The notes under the pieces are model-generated. The model saw only the letters and a program-made list of their open reading frames with translations. It did no database searches and was not told where the DNA came from. From the NCBI GenBank assembly GCA_036259475.1, contig DATABS010000104.1:1-47736 (forward strand): DNA of 47,736 nucleotides, read 5' to 3'. Below are positions 17,573 through 25,773 of the stretch, in pieces. Each line of letters begins with the position of its first letter. Within the stretch, counting starts at the first letter, position 1. The DNA comes from ZC4RG17 sp036259475 (GTDB taxonomy: Bacteria; Actinomycetota; Acidimicrobiia; Spongiisociales; ZC4RG35). The position numbers and the translations under genes were made by a program.

Positions 17573-18261
17573 TGGCGCACATTCCTCACCTGTACGTCCC
17601 GGGTCCGTGGATCGGCGCCGAGCTGGCCCTCTCCGAATCACAGCAAAGCCACGTTCTCAAGGTGATTCGCACCCGCGAGGGCGATCCCCTCTCATATACC
17701 GACGGCGCGGGTCGTACCGGTTCCGGGCGACTGGGCGACAAGGCGGTCGTCCGTGGTCAGGAGTGGGAGGTCGGCCGACCGAGCGATCTGACGGTCGCGA
17801 TTTCCCCGCCTTCATCCCGGTCGCGAACCCGGTTCCTGGTGGAGAAGCTGGCGGAGCTGGGTGTGGCCGGGCTGCGCTGGGTGAGGACCCGCCATACCGA
17901 GGGACGTCCTCCGTCATCCGACAAGGCGGTCGCCTGGTCCGTGGCCGGCATGGAACAGAGCCGAGGAGCATGGCTGATGGACGTCGGTACGACCAGCCTG
18001 GAGGAACTGGACGGGGCGGGCGTGGTGGTCGCCCATCCCGGCGGTTCCCGTCCGACGGCCGGCGCCGGCCTTTGCCTCCTGATCGGACCGGAGGGTGGCC
18101 TGGATGATGACGAGATCCCCCCCGGAGCTCGGCGCATCGACCTCGGTCCGACCATCCTTCGCGTCGAGACGGCGGCTTTGGTGGGGGCGACGTTGCTCAG
18201 ATCGGGAGGACACGCCAACAAAACCCGGGACGTGATGTCCTGGCCTCAGCGGCAAGGTTAG
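17572..18261 (+). CDS. rsmE: 16S rRNA (uracil-1498-N3) methyltransferase
   Basis: SPOUT-fold methyltransferase that makes m3U1498 in 16S rRNA. The 229-residue protein contains FLVEKLAELGVAGL, the SAM-binding knot elements LCLLIGPEGGLDDDE and LGPTILRVETAALVGATLL, and an N-terminal PUA-like part (LYVPGPWIG...SQQSHVLKVIRTREGD). The ATG at 17572 overlaps the dnaJ stop by one base (TGATG), so the two are coupled; dnaJ-rsmE linkage is common. The longer open frame from 17380 lies inside dnaJ and is not coding. Confidence 0.92.
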   Translation: MAHIPHLYVPGPWIGAELALSESQQSHVLKVIRTREGDPLSYTDGAGRTGSGRLGDKAVVRGQEWEVGRPSDLTVAISPPSSRSRTRFLVEKLAELGVAGLRWVRTRHTEGRPPSSDKAVAWSVAGMEQSRGAWLMDVGTTSLEELDGAGVVVAHPGGSRPTAGAGLCLLIGPEGGLDDDEIPPGARRIDLGPTILRVETAALVGATLLRSGGHANKTRDVMSWPQRQG

Positions 18262-18285
18262 GATCGGCGCCTGAGGAGGCAGCTC

Positions 18286-18705
18286 ATGGTGGAGGAACGA
18301 TTCAACCGCGCCCTCGGCATGCGGCTTCGGGCGGCTCGCCGCCACCGTGGACTGTCGCTGACCGAGGTCGAAAGCCTGAGTAACGATGAGTTCAAGGCCT
18401 CGGTGGTGGGAGCCTACGAGCGAGGCGACCGGGCCCTGTCCGTGCAACGCTTAGTCGGATTGGCCGACCTCTACGGCGTTCCCGTCCATCAACTGATACC
18501 CGCTCCAGCCGACGTGGGCGCGCCGGGAGTCGACACCACGATCGATCTGTCGGCCATGGCTGATCAGCCCGAGCTGGTGGATCGCTTCCTCGAGGCGATT
18601 CACGCCATGCGATCGGACGAGTTGACCGAGTTCGCCGTCCGTAGGTCGGATCTGGCGATCCTGTCGACGCTGGTGGCCGCCGTCCCGCAAGCGGAGGTTA
18701 CATGA
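18286..18705 (+). CDS. BldD-like XRE-family transcriptional regulator
   Basis: A 139-residue DNA-binding protein resembling BldD, the c-di-GMP-responsive master regulator of Streptomyces. The N-terminal helix-turn-helix covers about residues 8-70 (LGMRLRAARRHRGLSLTEVE, VVGAYERGDRALSVQRLVGLADLYGVPVHQLIP), nearly the BldD pattern. The C-terminal part holds MRSDE and VRRSDLAIL. BldD binds c-di-GMP through an RxD-x8-RxxD signature; here it is RSD (109-111) and RRSD (119-122), one residue closer, so binding is plausible but unproven. The start has a GAGGAGG Shine-Dalgarno sequence 7 bases upstream. It sits between rsmE and phoH. Confidence 0.87.
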   Translation: MVEERFNRALGMRLRAARRHRGLSLTEVESLSNDEFKASVVGAYERGDRALSVQRLVGLADLYGVPVHQLIPAPADVGAPGVDTTIDLSAMADQPELVDRFLEAIHAMRSDELTEFAVRRSDLAILSTLVAAVPQAEVT

Positions 18706-18810
18706 CGGGTGCCTACGATCAGCTACATCACTTGACGTAACGGCTGCCTTCCCGCTTGAGTCGAGCCGGGCCTACACTTGGACGGCTCTCTCGCAGATGG
18801 GCTCATTGGC

Positions 18811-19785
18811 GTGACCTCCGAAACCACTGAATCGCGCGTGCGCGTCGCAAGCAACCACCTCATGCTGGACCTTCTCGGGGAGGGTGACATTCACCTTCGC
18901 CAGTTGGAGACCACTTTTCCCGAGGTGCGCATCGTCGCGCGCGGCAACGAAGTGGGAGTGTTGGGCGACGCCGAACTCGTCGAGGACGTGACGACGGTCC
19001 TCAACGAACTGCTGATCCTCATTCAAGAGGGTCAGCGGCTCGACCCCGACCGGATCTCACAGGTCGTGCACATGGTGCGCGACCAGGTCCCCAGCCCCTC
19101 GGGCGTGCTGAGTGACGGCCTGGCAGTGGGGCGGGGCAAGATGGTGCGGGCCAAGACCCGCGGTCAGCACGACTACATCCGCGCCGTACGCGACAACACC
19201 GTCACGTTCGGGGTAGGGCCTGCCGGCACGGGCAAGACCTACCTCGCCATGGCGGCGGCCGTTGAGAGCCTTGTAACGGGCGCGGTGAGGCGCATCGTCC
19301 TCACCCGGCCGGCGGTCGAGGCGGGTGAGCGGCTGGGGTTCCTGCCCGGAGACCTGGCCGCCAAGGTCGACCCGTATCTGCGGCCGCTCTACGACGCCCT
19401 CTGGGACATGCTCGGCCCCGACGAGACTTCACGTCTGCTGGAGCGGGGAACCATCGAGATAGCTCCGCTCGCTTATATGCGAGGAAGGACCCTCAACGAC
19501 TCATTCGTGATCCTCGATGAAGCCCAGAACGCGACGCCCGAACAGATGAAGATGTTCCTGACGCGACTGGGATTCAACTCGAAGATGGTGGTGACGGGTG
19601 ACGTCACGCAGACCGACTTGCCCTCGCAACAGCGGTCCGGTCTCAGGGTCGTCCACGACATCCTGGCGGGTATCGATGGCGTGGCGTTCATCGAACTGAG
19701 CAGCCGCGACGTCGTCCGCCATCGCATCGTCGCCTCCATCGTCGAGGCGTACGAGCGGTTCGAGAGAGCACCCGAGCACCGCTGA
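18811..19785 (+). CDS. phoH: PhoH family ATPase
   Basis: Cytosolic P-loop ATPase of the PhoH/YbeZ family, linked by gene order to YbeY and RNA metabolism. Walker A is GPAGTGKTYLAM, Walker B is FVILDEAQN, and TGDVTQTDLP and LSSRDVVRH are family motifs. An N-terminal KH-like part (VRIVARGNEVGVLGDAELVED) precedes the ATPase domain. The GTG at 18811 gives 324 residues; a TTG at 18778 in the same frame is the alternative. TACACT at 18773-18778 is a possible -10. The stop shares one base with the pgpH start (TGATG). Confidence 0.94.
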   Translation: MTSETTESRVRVASNHLMLDLLGEGDIHLRQLETTFPEVRIVARGNEVGVLGDAELVEDVTTVLNELLILIQEGQRLDPDRISQVVHMVRDQVPSPSGVLSDGLAVGRGKMVRAKTRGQHDYIRAVRDNTVTFGVGPAGTGKTYLAMAAAVESLVTGAVRRIVLTRPAVEAGERLGFLPGDLAAKVDPYLRPLYDALWDMLGPDETSRLLERGTIEIAPLAYMRGRTLNDSFVILDEAQNATPEQMKMFLTRLGFNSKMVVTGDVTQTDLPSQQRSGLRVVHDILAGIDGVAFIELSSRDVVRHRIVASIVEAYERFERAPEHR

Positions 19786-22388
19786 TGCGTCGCACCACCC
19801 TCCTGCGGCTGGCGGTCTTCGTCGCCACCACGGTGGCCGCGTGGGGCGTCCTCGCCTACGGTGGCGACCGCGAGGACCCCGACGAGCTCGAGGTGGGGGA
19901 GATCGCCGCCCAGGACTACGAGGTGGTCGCGGCCGGACCGGTGCTAGACGTGGCCCGATACGAGGACGCCCAGCAGGCCGCCCGCGAGGCTGTCGATCCT
20001 GTCACCGAGCCACGACCGGACATCGAAGAGCAGGTGATCGAGAACATCGAGGGCTTCTTCGCCGACGTCACCTTGGCAGTACGAGGAGAGCTGTCGTCCG
20101 GCGAACCTCCTTCCAGCTCGCCGCCGTCCGATGTCGACACGACCACCACCACTCCGACGGAGACGACCACCACAACCGCGGCGCCGAGTGATGAAGAGCC
20201 GACCGACACCACTGTGCCCGCCACCACCATTCCGCCCGGTGAGGTCCTCGTCCAGGGGTTCGTCTATGTCGACGCCGACGGTAACGGGGAGTTCGACCCC
20301 GAGCTCCCCGAGGACTCTGGTCCCGGAGCGGTGGCCGACGAGCCGCTGCCGGCGGTATCCGTATCCTTCCAGTCTCCCCTGCGGGCCGCCCGGACCGAGA
20401 CTCAATCCGACGGTACTTTCGGTGCCACCGTCACGGAAGGCAACGTGTCGGTCAGCGTCGATGTTGACGATCCGGACTTCCCCGACTTCTCCGTTTCCGC
20501 CGGCGACCTGGAGCAGACCGTGGAGTGTCCCGCCGGTGAGACCTGTGAGTTGGAGCCCATCGGCCTGGATCCGAACCTCGTTCCGGTTGACGGAGTAGTG
20601 GCCACCATCGGGCCCCGCACCCTCGTCCCAGACGAGTCGATCGCCGCATTGGCGGCCGTTGCCCGCGAAGACGTCGTGCGGACGGCGGCTGGCGGGCCTT
20701 CCCATCTGGCCGTGGTGCAGCAGCAGGCGATCGGGCTGGCTCAGACTCTCTTCGGTCAGAGAATCCACGAGACTCCGATCGAGACCGGTGTCCTGTTGGA
20801 GGACGCCCGTATTCGTGCGTCGGAGCAGCCCCCGCTCGTGTACTACACAGATACCGGTCAACGAGATGTCGCCGCCGGCCAGGCGGCCGGCGACATCGTG
20901 GCCAACTTCCTCCTGGCCAACTGGGCGGTGGACGAGGACGCCACGGCCCAGCGGGCCGAGGAGGCGGCCGCGGCAGTCGATCCATCCGACTACGAGAGGG
21001 TCTACTCGGTCGGTGAGGTCATCGCCGACCAAGGAGAGCCGCTCAGCCAGCTGCAGATCGACGCGATCCGCCAGACGACCGGTCTCTTCGACAGGGTTCA
21101 GCGCCAGGGCGGTCTGCTCGCCGTGTTGGCCATCCTCTCCGCCACCCTGGCCCTGTATCTCAACCGTTTCCGACCCGAGTTCTGGGCCCGTCCCCGGATG
21201 GTGGCGTTGCTCGGGATTCTCATCGTCCTGGCAGCCGGGGCGGTACGGGGAACCGTGGCATTCGCCGACTCCGCCAGCTGGTATGTCATGCCGGCCGTCG
21301 CCTTCGGTCTCATGACAACGGTCCTGTTCGACTCGCGGATCGGCGTGCTGATGGCGCTTTCGGTGGCGATCCTCACGGCTGTGGGGACCCGGGACCCCGG
21401 TATCACGGTGTATGCCCTTCTCGCCACGATGGCGCCTATCGGCTTCGTCTCGTCGGTGTCGACGCGGCGCGCTTTCCGCAACGCCGCGGTCTACTCCGGG
21501 GTGGCCGCCGCCGCCATCGCCGCCGCCACGTCGTGGTTCTTCCACACCGGCCCCGACGAGGACATGCTGATGACGGTGGGGCAGTCGGTGGGTTGGGCGT
21601 TCGGCGTGTCTCTCGTGGCGGCTCTCTTCGGACTGGCCCTGCTTCAGTTCTTCGAATCGGCCTTCGACATCACAACCACGCTGGCGTTGCTGGACCTGAC
21701 CGACCGGAATCACGCCGCCCTTCAGCTACTCCAGGAAAAAGCCTTCGGCACGTTCAACCATTCGTTGATGGTGGGCACGCTGGCCGATGCTGCTGCCCGG
21801 TCGATCGGCGCCGATCCGCTGTTGGCTCGAGCGTCGGCCTACTACCACGACATCGGCAAGACGGAGAACCCGACGATGTTCATCGAGAACCAGTTCGGGA
21901 TCGCCAATCCGCACGACGAGATGTCGCCCGAGGAGAGCGCCGAGGTGATCCGCCGGCATGTCACGGATGGGATCAAGCTCGCCAAACGATTCGACATACC
22001 GTCCGAGGTGGCGGAAGCAATCGTCAGCCACCACGGCGACGGCATCATGCGCTTCTTCTATGAGAAGGCCCGGGAAACCGATCCCGGAGCCGATCCCTCC
22101 GCCTATCGCCATGTCGGGCACAAGCCCCGGACGGCGACCACGGCGATCGTGATGTTGGCCGATTCGCTCGAGGCTTCCTGCCGGGCGGTGTTCCAGCACG
22201 AGGAACCCACTCCCGATGCCATCGAGAAGGTCGTCAATCGCGTCATCGACGAGAAGTTGAACGATGGCCAACTCTCCGAGTCGCCGCTCACCCTGGCGCA
22301 GTTGACCCAGATGAGAAAGGCCTTCCTCAGTTCGCTGGTGGGCCACTACCATCAACGCATCGCCTATCCGAATTTCCCCGGTAGCTGA
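19785..22388 (+). CDS. pgpH: PgpH/YqfF-type 7TM-HD phosphohydrolase (c-di-AMP phosphodiesterase family) with inserted SdrD-like domain
   Basis: Membrane protein whose family degrades cyclic di-AMP. An N-terminal membrane segment (residues about 5-24) is followed by the extracellular 7TMR-HDED domain (about 30-435), seven membrane segments (about 443-627) and a cytosolic HD domain with FNHSLMVG (His659), YYHDIGK (His688-Asp689) and VSHHGDG. The gene has the classical place between phoH and ybeY. Unusually, residues 107-264 are an insertion: a Thr/Pro/Glu-rich linker (TTTTPTETTTTTAAP) and a beta-sandwich-like unit with GFVYVDADGNGEFDPE, a calcium-loop pattern as in SdrD/Cna-B repeats. 867 residues. 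The HD residues look intact, so activity is expected. Confidence 0.93.
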   Translation: MRRTTLLRLAVFVATTVAAWGVLAYGGDREDPDELEVGEIAAQDYEVVAAGPVLDVARYEDAQQAAREAVDPVTEPRPDIEEQVIENIEGFFADVTLAVRGELSSGEPPSSSPPSDVDTTTTTPTETTTTTAAPSDEEPTDTTVPATTIPPGEVLVQGFVYVDADGNGEFDPELPEDSGPGAVADEPLPAVSVSFQSPLRAARTETQSDGTFGATVTEGNVSVSVDVDDPDFPDFSVSAGDLEQTVECPAGETCELEPIGLDPNLVPVDGVVATIGPRTLVPDESIAALAAVAREDVVRTAAGGPSHLAVVQQQAIGLAQTLFGQRIHETPIETGVLLEDARIRASEQPPLVYYTDTGQRDVAAGQAAGDIVANFLLANWAVDEDATAQRAEEAAAAVDPSDYERVYSVGEVIADQGEPLSQLQIDAIRQTTGLFDRVQRQGGLLAVLAILSATLALYLNRFRPEFWARPRMVALLGILIVLAAGAVRGTVAFADSASWYVMPAVAFGLMTTVLFDSRIGVLMALSVAILTAVGTRDPGITVYALLATMAPIGFVSSVSTRRAFRNAAVYSGVAAAAIAAATSWFFHTGPDEDMLMTVGQSVGWAFGVSLVAALFGLALLQFFESAFDITTTLALLDLTDRNHAALQLLQEKAFGTFNHSLMVGTLADAAARSIGADPLLARASAYYHDIGKTENPTMFIENQFGIANPHDEMSPEESAEVIRRHVTDGIKLAKRFDIPSEVAEAIVSHHGDGIMRFFYEKARETDPGADPSAYRHVGHKPRTATTAIVMLADSLEASCRAVFQHEEPTPDAIEKVVNRVIDEKLNDGQLSESPLTLAQLTQMRKAFLSSLVGHYHQRIAYPNFPGS

Positions 22389-22397
22389 TACAGCCAC

Positions 22398-22478
22398 ATG
22401 GACGACCCTTCCAGTCGAAGACCTCGGGCCGGCACAGGAGCCGGCCTATCGCCCACCACGGCCGGTGACCCGGCATGA
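22398..22478 (+). CDS. Possible 26-residue leader peptide before ybeY
   Basis: In the 86-base pgpH-ybeY gap an ATG at 22398 opens a 26-codon frame whose TGA overlaps the ybeY ATG as ATGA, the junction used between most genes here. The peptide is Arg/Gly/Pro-rich (MDDPSSRRPRAGTGAGLSPT...) and matches no family I recognise. It contains a strong hairpin at 22427-22446. It may be a coupling peptide for ybeY translation or chance. Confidence 0.3.
   Translation: MDDPSSRRPRAGTGAGLSPTTAGDPA
22427..22446 (+). promoter_or_regulatory. Hairpin upstream of ybeY
   Basis: GGCCGGC, six bases, then GCCGGCC: a perfect 7-bp stem starting 48 bases before the ybeY ATG. There is no following T run, so it is not a typical terminator; it may modulate ybeY translation or mark an RNA-processing site. 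Confidence 0.4.
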
Positions 22479-22939
22479 ACGTGTTCGTGGCCGACGAGCA
22501 GTCGGAGTCGGTCGACGTCGCCGCCGTTCGCGACCTCGCCGGCCTGGTGCTCGAGAACGAGAACTGCCCCGCCGAGTCGGAGGTGTCGGTGATCCTCGTC
22601 GGGGAAGAGGAGATGGCCGGCTACAACCGCCGGTTCCTCAATCGCTCGGGAGCGACCGATGTCATCTCACTGCCGATAGAGGATGCGGTTCCCGGCCGTC
22701 CCCCTGGGTCGGTCGTCGGCGGCCCACCTCCGATGCTGGGCGATGTGATCCTCGCCCCTTCCTACATCCGTCGTCAGGCGAGCGAACTCGAGGTGGATTT
22801 CCATGACGAGATGGCGCTCATGGTCGTGCATGGTTTGCTCCACCTCCTCGGGTACCAGCACGATTCCGACGAGGACGCCAACCGTATGGAACAGAGGGAG
22901 CGTTCCATCCTGGAAGCAGCCGGAAGGCGAAGGCGATGA
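22475..22939 (+). CDS. ybeY: Endoribonuclease YbeY
   Basis: Metal-dependent endoribonuclease needed for 16S rRNA 3' maturation and ribosome quality control. The zinc-binding signature HGLLHLLGYQHDSDEDANRM (three His) is complete, and NRRFLNRSGATDVISLP and GDVILAP are the other conserved blocks. 154 residues, normal. No Shine-Dalgarno sequence is obvious; the start overlaps the end of a possible small upstream frame (ATGA). Its own stop overlaps the CBS-domain gene as ATGA. Confidence 0.94.
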   Translation: MNVFVADEQSESVDVAAVRDLAGLVLENENCPAESEVSVILVGEEEMAGYNRRFLNRSGATDVISLPIEDAVPGRPPGSVVGGPPPMLGDVILAPSYIRRQASELEVDFHDEMALMVVHGLLHLLGYQHDSDEDANRMEQRERSILEAAGRRRR

Positions 22940-24117
22940 TCTCCTGGCTGACCGAGGGCGCCGCCATCGCGGCCCTCGTCCTTGCGGCGTGGATGCGGGC
23001 CGCTGGGTCGGCGGTGTCGCAGATACCCCGGGCCGACGCCCACCACGACGCCGCCGAAGGCGTGCGCGGAGCCAGAACCGTGGCCAACCTGGTCGACGAA
23101 CGGTCCCGGATCGTGCCGTCGGTGGGGATGGTGTGTAGCGCCCTTCTCACCGTGGCAGCCGTGCTGGCCGTGATCGGCCTCGGTGAGACATCCTCGGTGC
23201 TCGGAGTTCTCCTCGTTGCCGCCGCCATCGTGGTGCTGGGCGACATCCTGCCCCGGGTAGCCGGGAGAGGCCAGCCCCGCTTCATCGCCTACAACTCCGG
23301 CCTGCTGCTGGCCATGGCCGTGAGGGTCGGAGGTTGGGCGGCGGAGCGGACACCAGACGAGAACGGAAACGGAAACGAGAACGGCGAAGACGAAGACGAC
23401 GACGAGGAGGAACTGGCGCTGATCTCGTCGGTGTTGAACTTCTCCGAGACCATCGTCCGCGAGGTGATGGTGCCCCGTCTCGACATGGTGACGGTCGATG
23501 TCGATGCCGGCGCTGAGGCACTCATCGCCGCCGCCATAGAGCACGGTTTCTCACGCTTCCCCGTGACGGAAGGTAACGAGGTGGTTGGGGTGCTGCTCGT
23601 GAAGGACCTGCTTCCGGGATTGAACGGCAATCGGGAGGCGATCAAGGCCCGTACTCTCATGCGAAAGGCCGTCTTCGTCCCCGAGGTCAAGCAGATCGCC
23701 GAGCTCCTGGCAGAAATGAGGGCCAACAAGACCCACATGGCGATCGTGGCCGACGAGTTCGGCGAGATCGCCGGGCTCGTGACCATCGAGGACCTGCTCG
23801 AGGAACTGGTCGGCGAGATAGCCGACGAGACCGACGAGGAAGAGATACTCGTCGAGTCTTTGGCCGACGGTTCCTGGAGAATCGATGGGCGCCTGCCGGT
23901 CGAGGACCTTGCCGAACTGCTCGACACCGAGCTTCCCGACGGGGACTGGGACACGGTGGGCGGGCTGATCCTCGGGCTGGCCGAAAGGGTCCCGGAGGAA
24001 CAAGAACGCTTCGAGGTGGACTCCACGTCACTCGAGGTCGCCCGCATGCAGGGCCGCCGGGTGGCGGAGGTGATCGTGACCACCGACGAGCCCGTTGGGC
24101 CACGGGAGGGCAGGTGA
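22936..24117 (+). CDS. HlyC/CorC family CBS-domain membrane protein
   Basis: A 393-residue DUF21-CBS-CorC_HlyC protein; the family is linked to magnesium and cobalt transport. Membrane segments occupy about residues 5-125 (ALVLAAWMRAAGSAVSQIPR, LGVLLVAAAIVVLGDILPR). A very acidic, Asn-rich linker follows (DENGNGNENGEDEDDDEEE). The CBS pair contains VREVMVPRLDMVTV, HGFSRFPVTEGNEVVGVL and HMAIVADEFGEIAGLVTIED, and the C-terminal transporter-associated domain contains DTVGGLILG. It is coupled to ybeY (ATGA) and era (GTGA), a conserved Gram-positive order. The actual transported ion cannot be inferred. Confidence 0.92.
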   Translation: MISWLTEGAAIAALVLAAWMRAAGSAVSQIPRADAHHDAAEGVRGARTVANLVDERSRIVPSVGMVCSALLTVAAVLAVIGLGETSSVLGVLLVAAAIVVLGDILPRVAGRGQPRFIAYNSGLLLAMAVRVGGWAAERTPDENGNGNENGEDEDDDEEELALISSVLNFSETIVREVMVPRLDMVTVDVDAGAEALIAAAIEHGFSRFPVTEGNEVVGVLLVKDLLPGLNGNREAIKARTLMRKAVFVPEVKQIAELLAEMRANKTHMAIVADEFGEIAGLVTIEDLLEELVGEIADETDEEEILVESLADGSWRIDGRLPVEDLAELLDTELPDGDWDTVGGLILGLAERVPEEQERFEVDSTSLEVARMQGRRVAEVIVTTDEPVGPREGR

Positions 24118-25013
24118 GGTCGGGTTTCGTTGCAGTCGTCGGGCGGCCCAACGTGGGCAAGTCGACGCTGGTGAACCGTCTGGTCGGGCACAAGGTTTCG
24201 ATCACGTCGTCTCGGCCCCAGACCACTCGCTCCACTATCCGCGGCGTTCTGACCAACCGTCAATCCTCGGGCGAACCTGACTGGCAGATGGTCCTGGTCG
24301 ATACGCCGGGTCTTCACCGGCCCCGCACGGAGCTGGGTTCGCGCCTCAACCGGCTCGTGTACGGGTCGCTCTCGGAGGCTGACGCAACCGTGTTCGTGAT
24401 CGACGCCACCGGCCCGATAGGCCCCGGCGACCGACTGATCGCCGAGCGGGTGGGCGAGGCCGACGCACCCGTCGTTGTCGCCGTCAACAAGGTAGACGCC
24501 GCCGCTCGGGGCGAAGTGATGGCTCAACTCACAGCCGCGGCCGAATGGGATTTCGCCGCCTACGTTCCCGTCTCCGCCCTCGAGGGAGACGGCATCGAGG
24601 ACCTGGTGAGCGAGCTGGCGCTCCGGCTCCCCGAAGGCCCGCTGTACTTTCCTGAGGATCAGTGGAGCGACCAGCCGGAGGCGCTGGTGATAGCCGAGAT
24701 CATCCGCGAGAAGTTCCTGGAGCGGCTTCGAGCGGAGCTTCCTCACTCACTCATGGTGAAGGTGGAAGACATCGACGAGCGCGACGACGGACTGGTCACG
24801 ATCCACGCCGATGTGATCGTGGAGCGGAAGAGTCAACGCGGGATCGTGATCGGCAAGGGTGGATCACTCCTTCAACTTGCCGGATCGGAGGCGCGGCACG
24901 AGTTGGAGAGTCTGCTGGGAGCCAAGGTCAATCTCCAGCTCCAAGTGTCCGTCGAAAAGGATTGGCAACGTCGGCCGGTCCTCCTGGACCGGCTCGGCTT
25001 CCAGGATGCCTGA
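24114..25013 (+). CDS. era: GTPase Era
   Basis: Ribosome-assembly GTPase that binds 16S rRNA near its 3' end. G1 is GRPNVGKSTL, the switch region has SSRPQTTRSTIRG, G3 is DTPGLHRP, G4 is NKVD and G5 is VSALEGDG. The C-terminal KH domain includes IVERKSQRGIVIGKGG. The 299-residue length is standard. It starts at a GTG overlapping the preceding stop (GTGA). In many actinobacteria recO and uppS follow directly; here they lie 3.4 kb away. Confidence 0.95.
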   Translation: MRSGFVAVVGRPNVGKSTLVNRLVGHKVSITSSRPQTTRSTIRGVLTNRQSSGEPDWQMVLVDTPGLHRPRTELGSRLNRLVYGSLSEADATVFVIDATGPIGPGDRLIAERVGEADAPVVVAVNKVDAAARGEVMAQLTAAAEWDFAAYVPVSALEGDGIEDLVSELALRLPEGPLYFPEDQWSDQPEALVIAEIIREKFLERLRAELPHSLMVKVEDIDERDDGLVTIHADVIVERKSQRGIVIGKGGSLLQLAGSEARHELESLLGAKVNLQLQVSVEKDWQRRPVLLDRLGFQDA

Positions 25014-25047
25014 GCCGGCGACGCCGTGACAGGCGGCGGATTCGGCC

Positions 25048-25053
25048 TACTCT
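25048..25053 (+). promoter_or_regulatory. Candidate -10 hexamer of the SirB1-like gene (TACTCT, 7 bases before GTG)
   Basis: TACTCT is followed by seven bases and the GTG at 25061, with no Shine-Dalgarno sequence; this is the leaderless spacing seen elsewhere in the window. Confidence 0.45.
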
Positions 25054-25060
25054 GATCGCA

Positions 25061-25675
25061 GTGAGTGACGTCGCCACTGCCCTCCGCCTCGCCGACCTGG
25101 CGGCCGCTGATCGCCTGGCTGAGGCCAACCTGTTGATGGCCCGCTTCGTCCGCCCCGATGTCGACGAGGGCAAGGTCATGGACAGGATCGCCCAGTTGGC
25201 GTCGCAGGTCCGGGGTGACACTCACCTCGCTCTCCGGCGTGTCATCTCCATCGCCGAAGGCATCGGCGGGAACGTCGACGACTACTACGACATCGACAAT
25301 CACTTCCTGGACACCGTCCTCGCCACGCGCCGAGGGGTTCCCATCTCGCTCTCGGTGCTGTGGATCGAGGTCGGGCGTCGCGTCGGCATCGAAATGGAGG
25401 GGGTCGGCATGCCGGGCCACTTCCTCGTCTATGCCGGCGGTCAGCTCGTCGACCCGTTTCACTACGGCGAGGCGATCGGTTTCGACGAGGCGGCATCCCT
25501 CGTGGCCGAGGCACTGGGTGGCGAGCCGCGCGCCGATCGGAGCTGGTTCCAACCGGTCGGATCCGTCCTGATCGTCCGCCGAATGCTCCTCAACCTCGAG
25601 CAGATCTACCGCGAGAGAGCGGAGTCACACAATCTCGAGTGGGTGGCTTCCTGTCTGGAGGCACTCCCCGTCTGA
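25061..25675 (+). CDS. SirB1-like transglutaminase-fold protein
   Basis: A 204-residue protein of the SirB1/transglutaminase-like (Transglut_core2) family. Conserved blocks are IDNHFLDTVLATRRGVPISLSVLWIEVGRR, VGMPGHFLVY and LVDPFHYGEAI. Members often contain tetratricopeptide repeats at the C-terminus; here it ends early, after LLNLEQIYRERAESHNLEWV, so it is a short version. No classical Cys nucleophile is seen, so enzymatic activity is doubtful. The GTG at 25061 is chosen from the -10 geometry and the family N-terminus. It follows era by 47 bases and is convergent with the pterin dehydratase gene. Confidence 0.82.
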   Translation: MSDVATALRLADLAAADRLAEANLLMARFVRPDVDEGKVMDRIAQLASQVRGDTHLALRRVISIAEGIGGNVDDYYDIDNHFLDTVLATRRGVPISLSVLWIEVGRRVGIEMEGVGMPGHFLVYAGGQLVDPFHYGEAIGFDEAASLVAEALGGEPRADRSWFQPVGSVLIVRRMLLNLEQIYRERAESHNLEWVASCLEALPV

Positions 25676-25693
25676 GACCCGCTCGGCGGTCTC
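25674..25693. terminator. Hairpin at the end of the SirB1-like gene
   Basis: GAGACC and GGTCTC flank an inner CGC/GCG pairing, an 8-bp stem with one unpaired base beginning inside the stop codon. A second hairpin (ACGTCC, five A, GGACGT) lies at 25723-25739. Neither has a strong T run; together they may terminate the converging transcripts. Confidence 0.4.
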
Positions 25694-25722
25694 TGGACGT
25701 GCACCATCGGTTCGTACCGCCC

Positions 25723-25739
25723 ACGTCCAAAAAGGACGT
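25723..25739. terminator. Small hairpin between convergent genes
   Basis: ACGTCC-AAAAA-GGACGT, a perfect 6-bp stem with an A5 loop, in the gap between the convergent SirB1-like and phhB genes. Termination is a guess based on position. Confidence 0.3.
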
Positions 25740-25773
25740 TGATGATCAGCGACGGCTGCGAGCTGACAACCAC

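Noticed and set aside
16355..17641. A 428-codon minus-strand frame opposite dnaJ
   Set aside because: It overlaps dnaJ completely and has no domain signatures.
20131..20230. A CRISPR-like or simple repeat in the Thr-codon-rich segment
   Set aside because: The repetition is of ACC/ACG codons in frame inside pgpH and encodes a Thr-rich linker.
19944..21713. A 589-codon open frame on the minus strand opposite pgpH
   Set aside because: Arg/His/Gly-rich composition typical of GC-rich antisense frames, no recognisable domain, and it lies opposite a clear PgpH gene.
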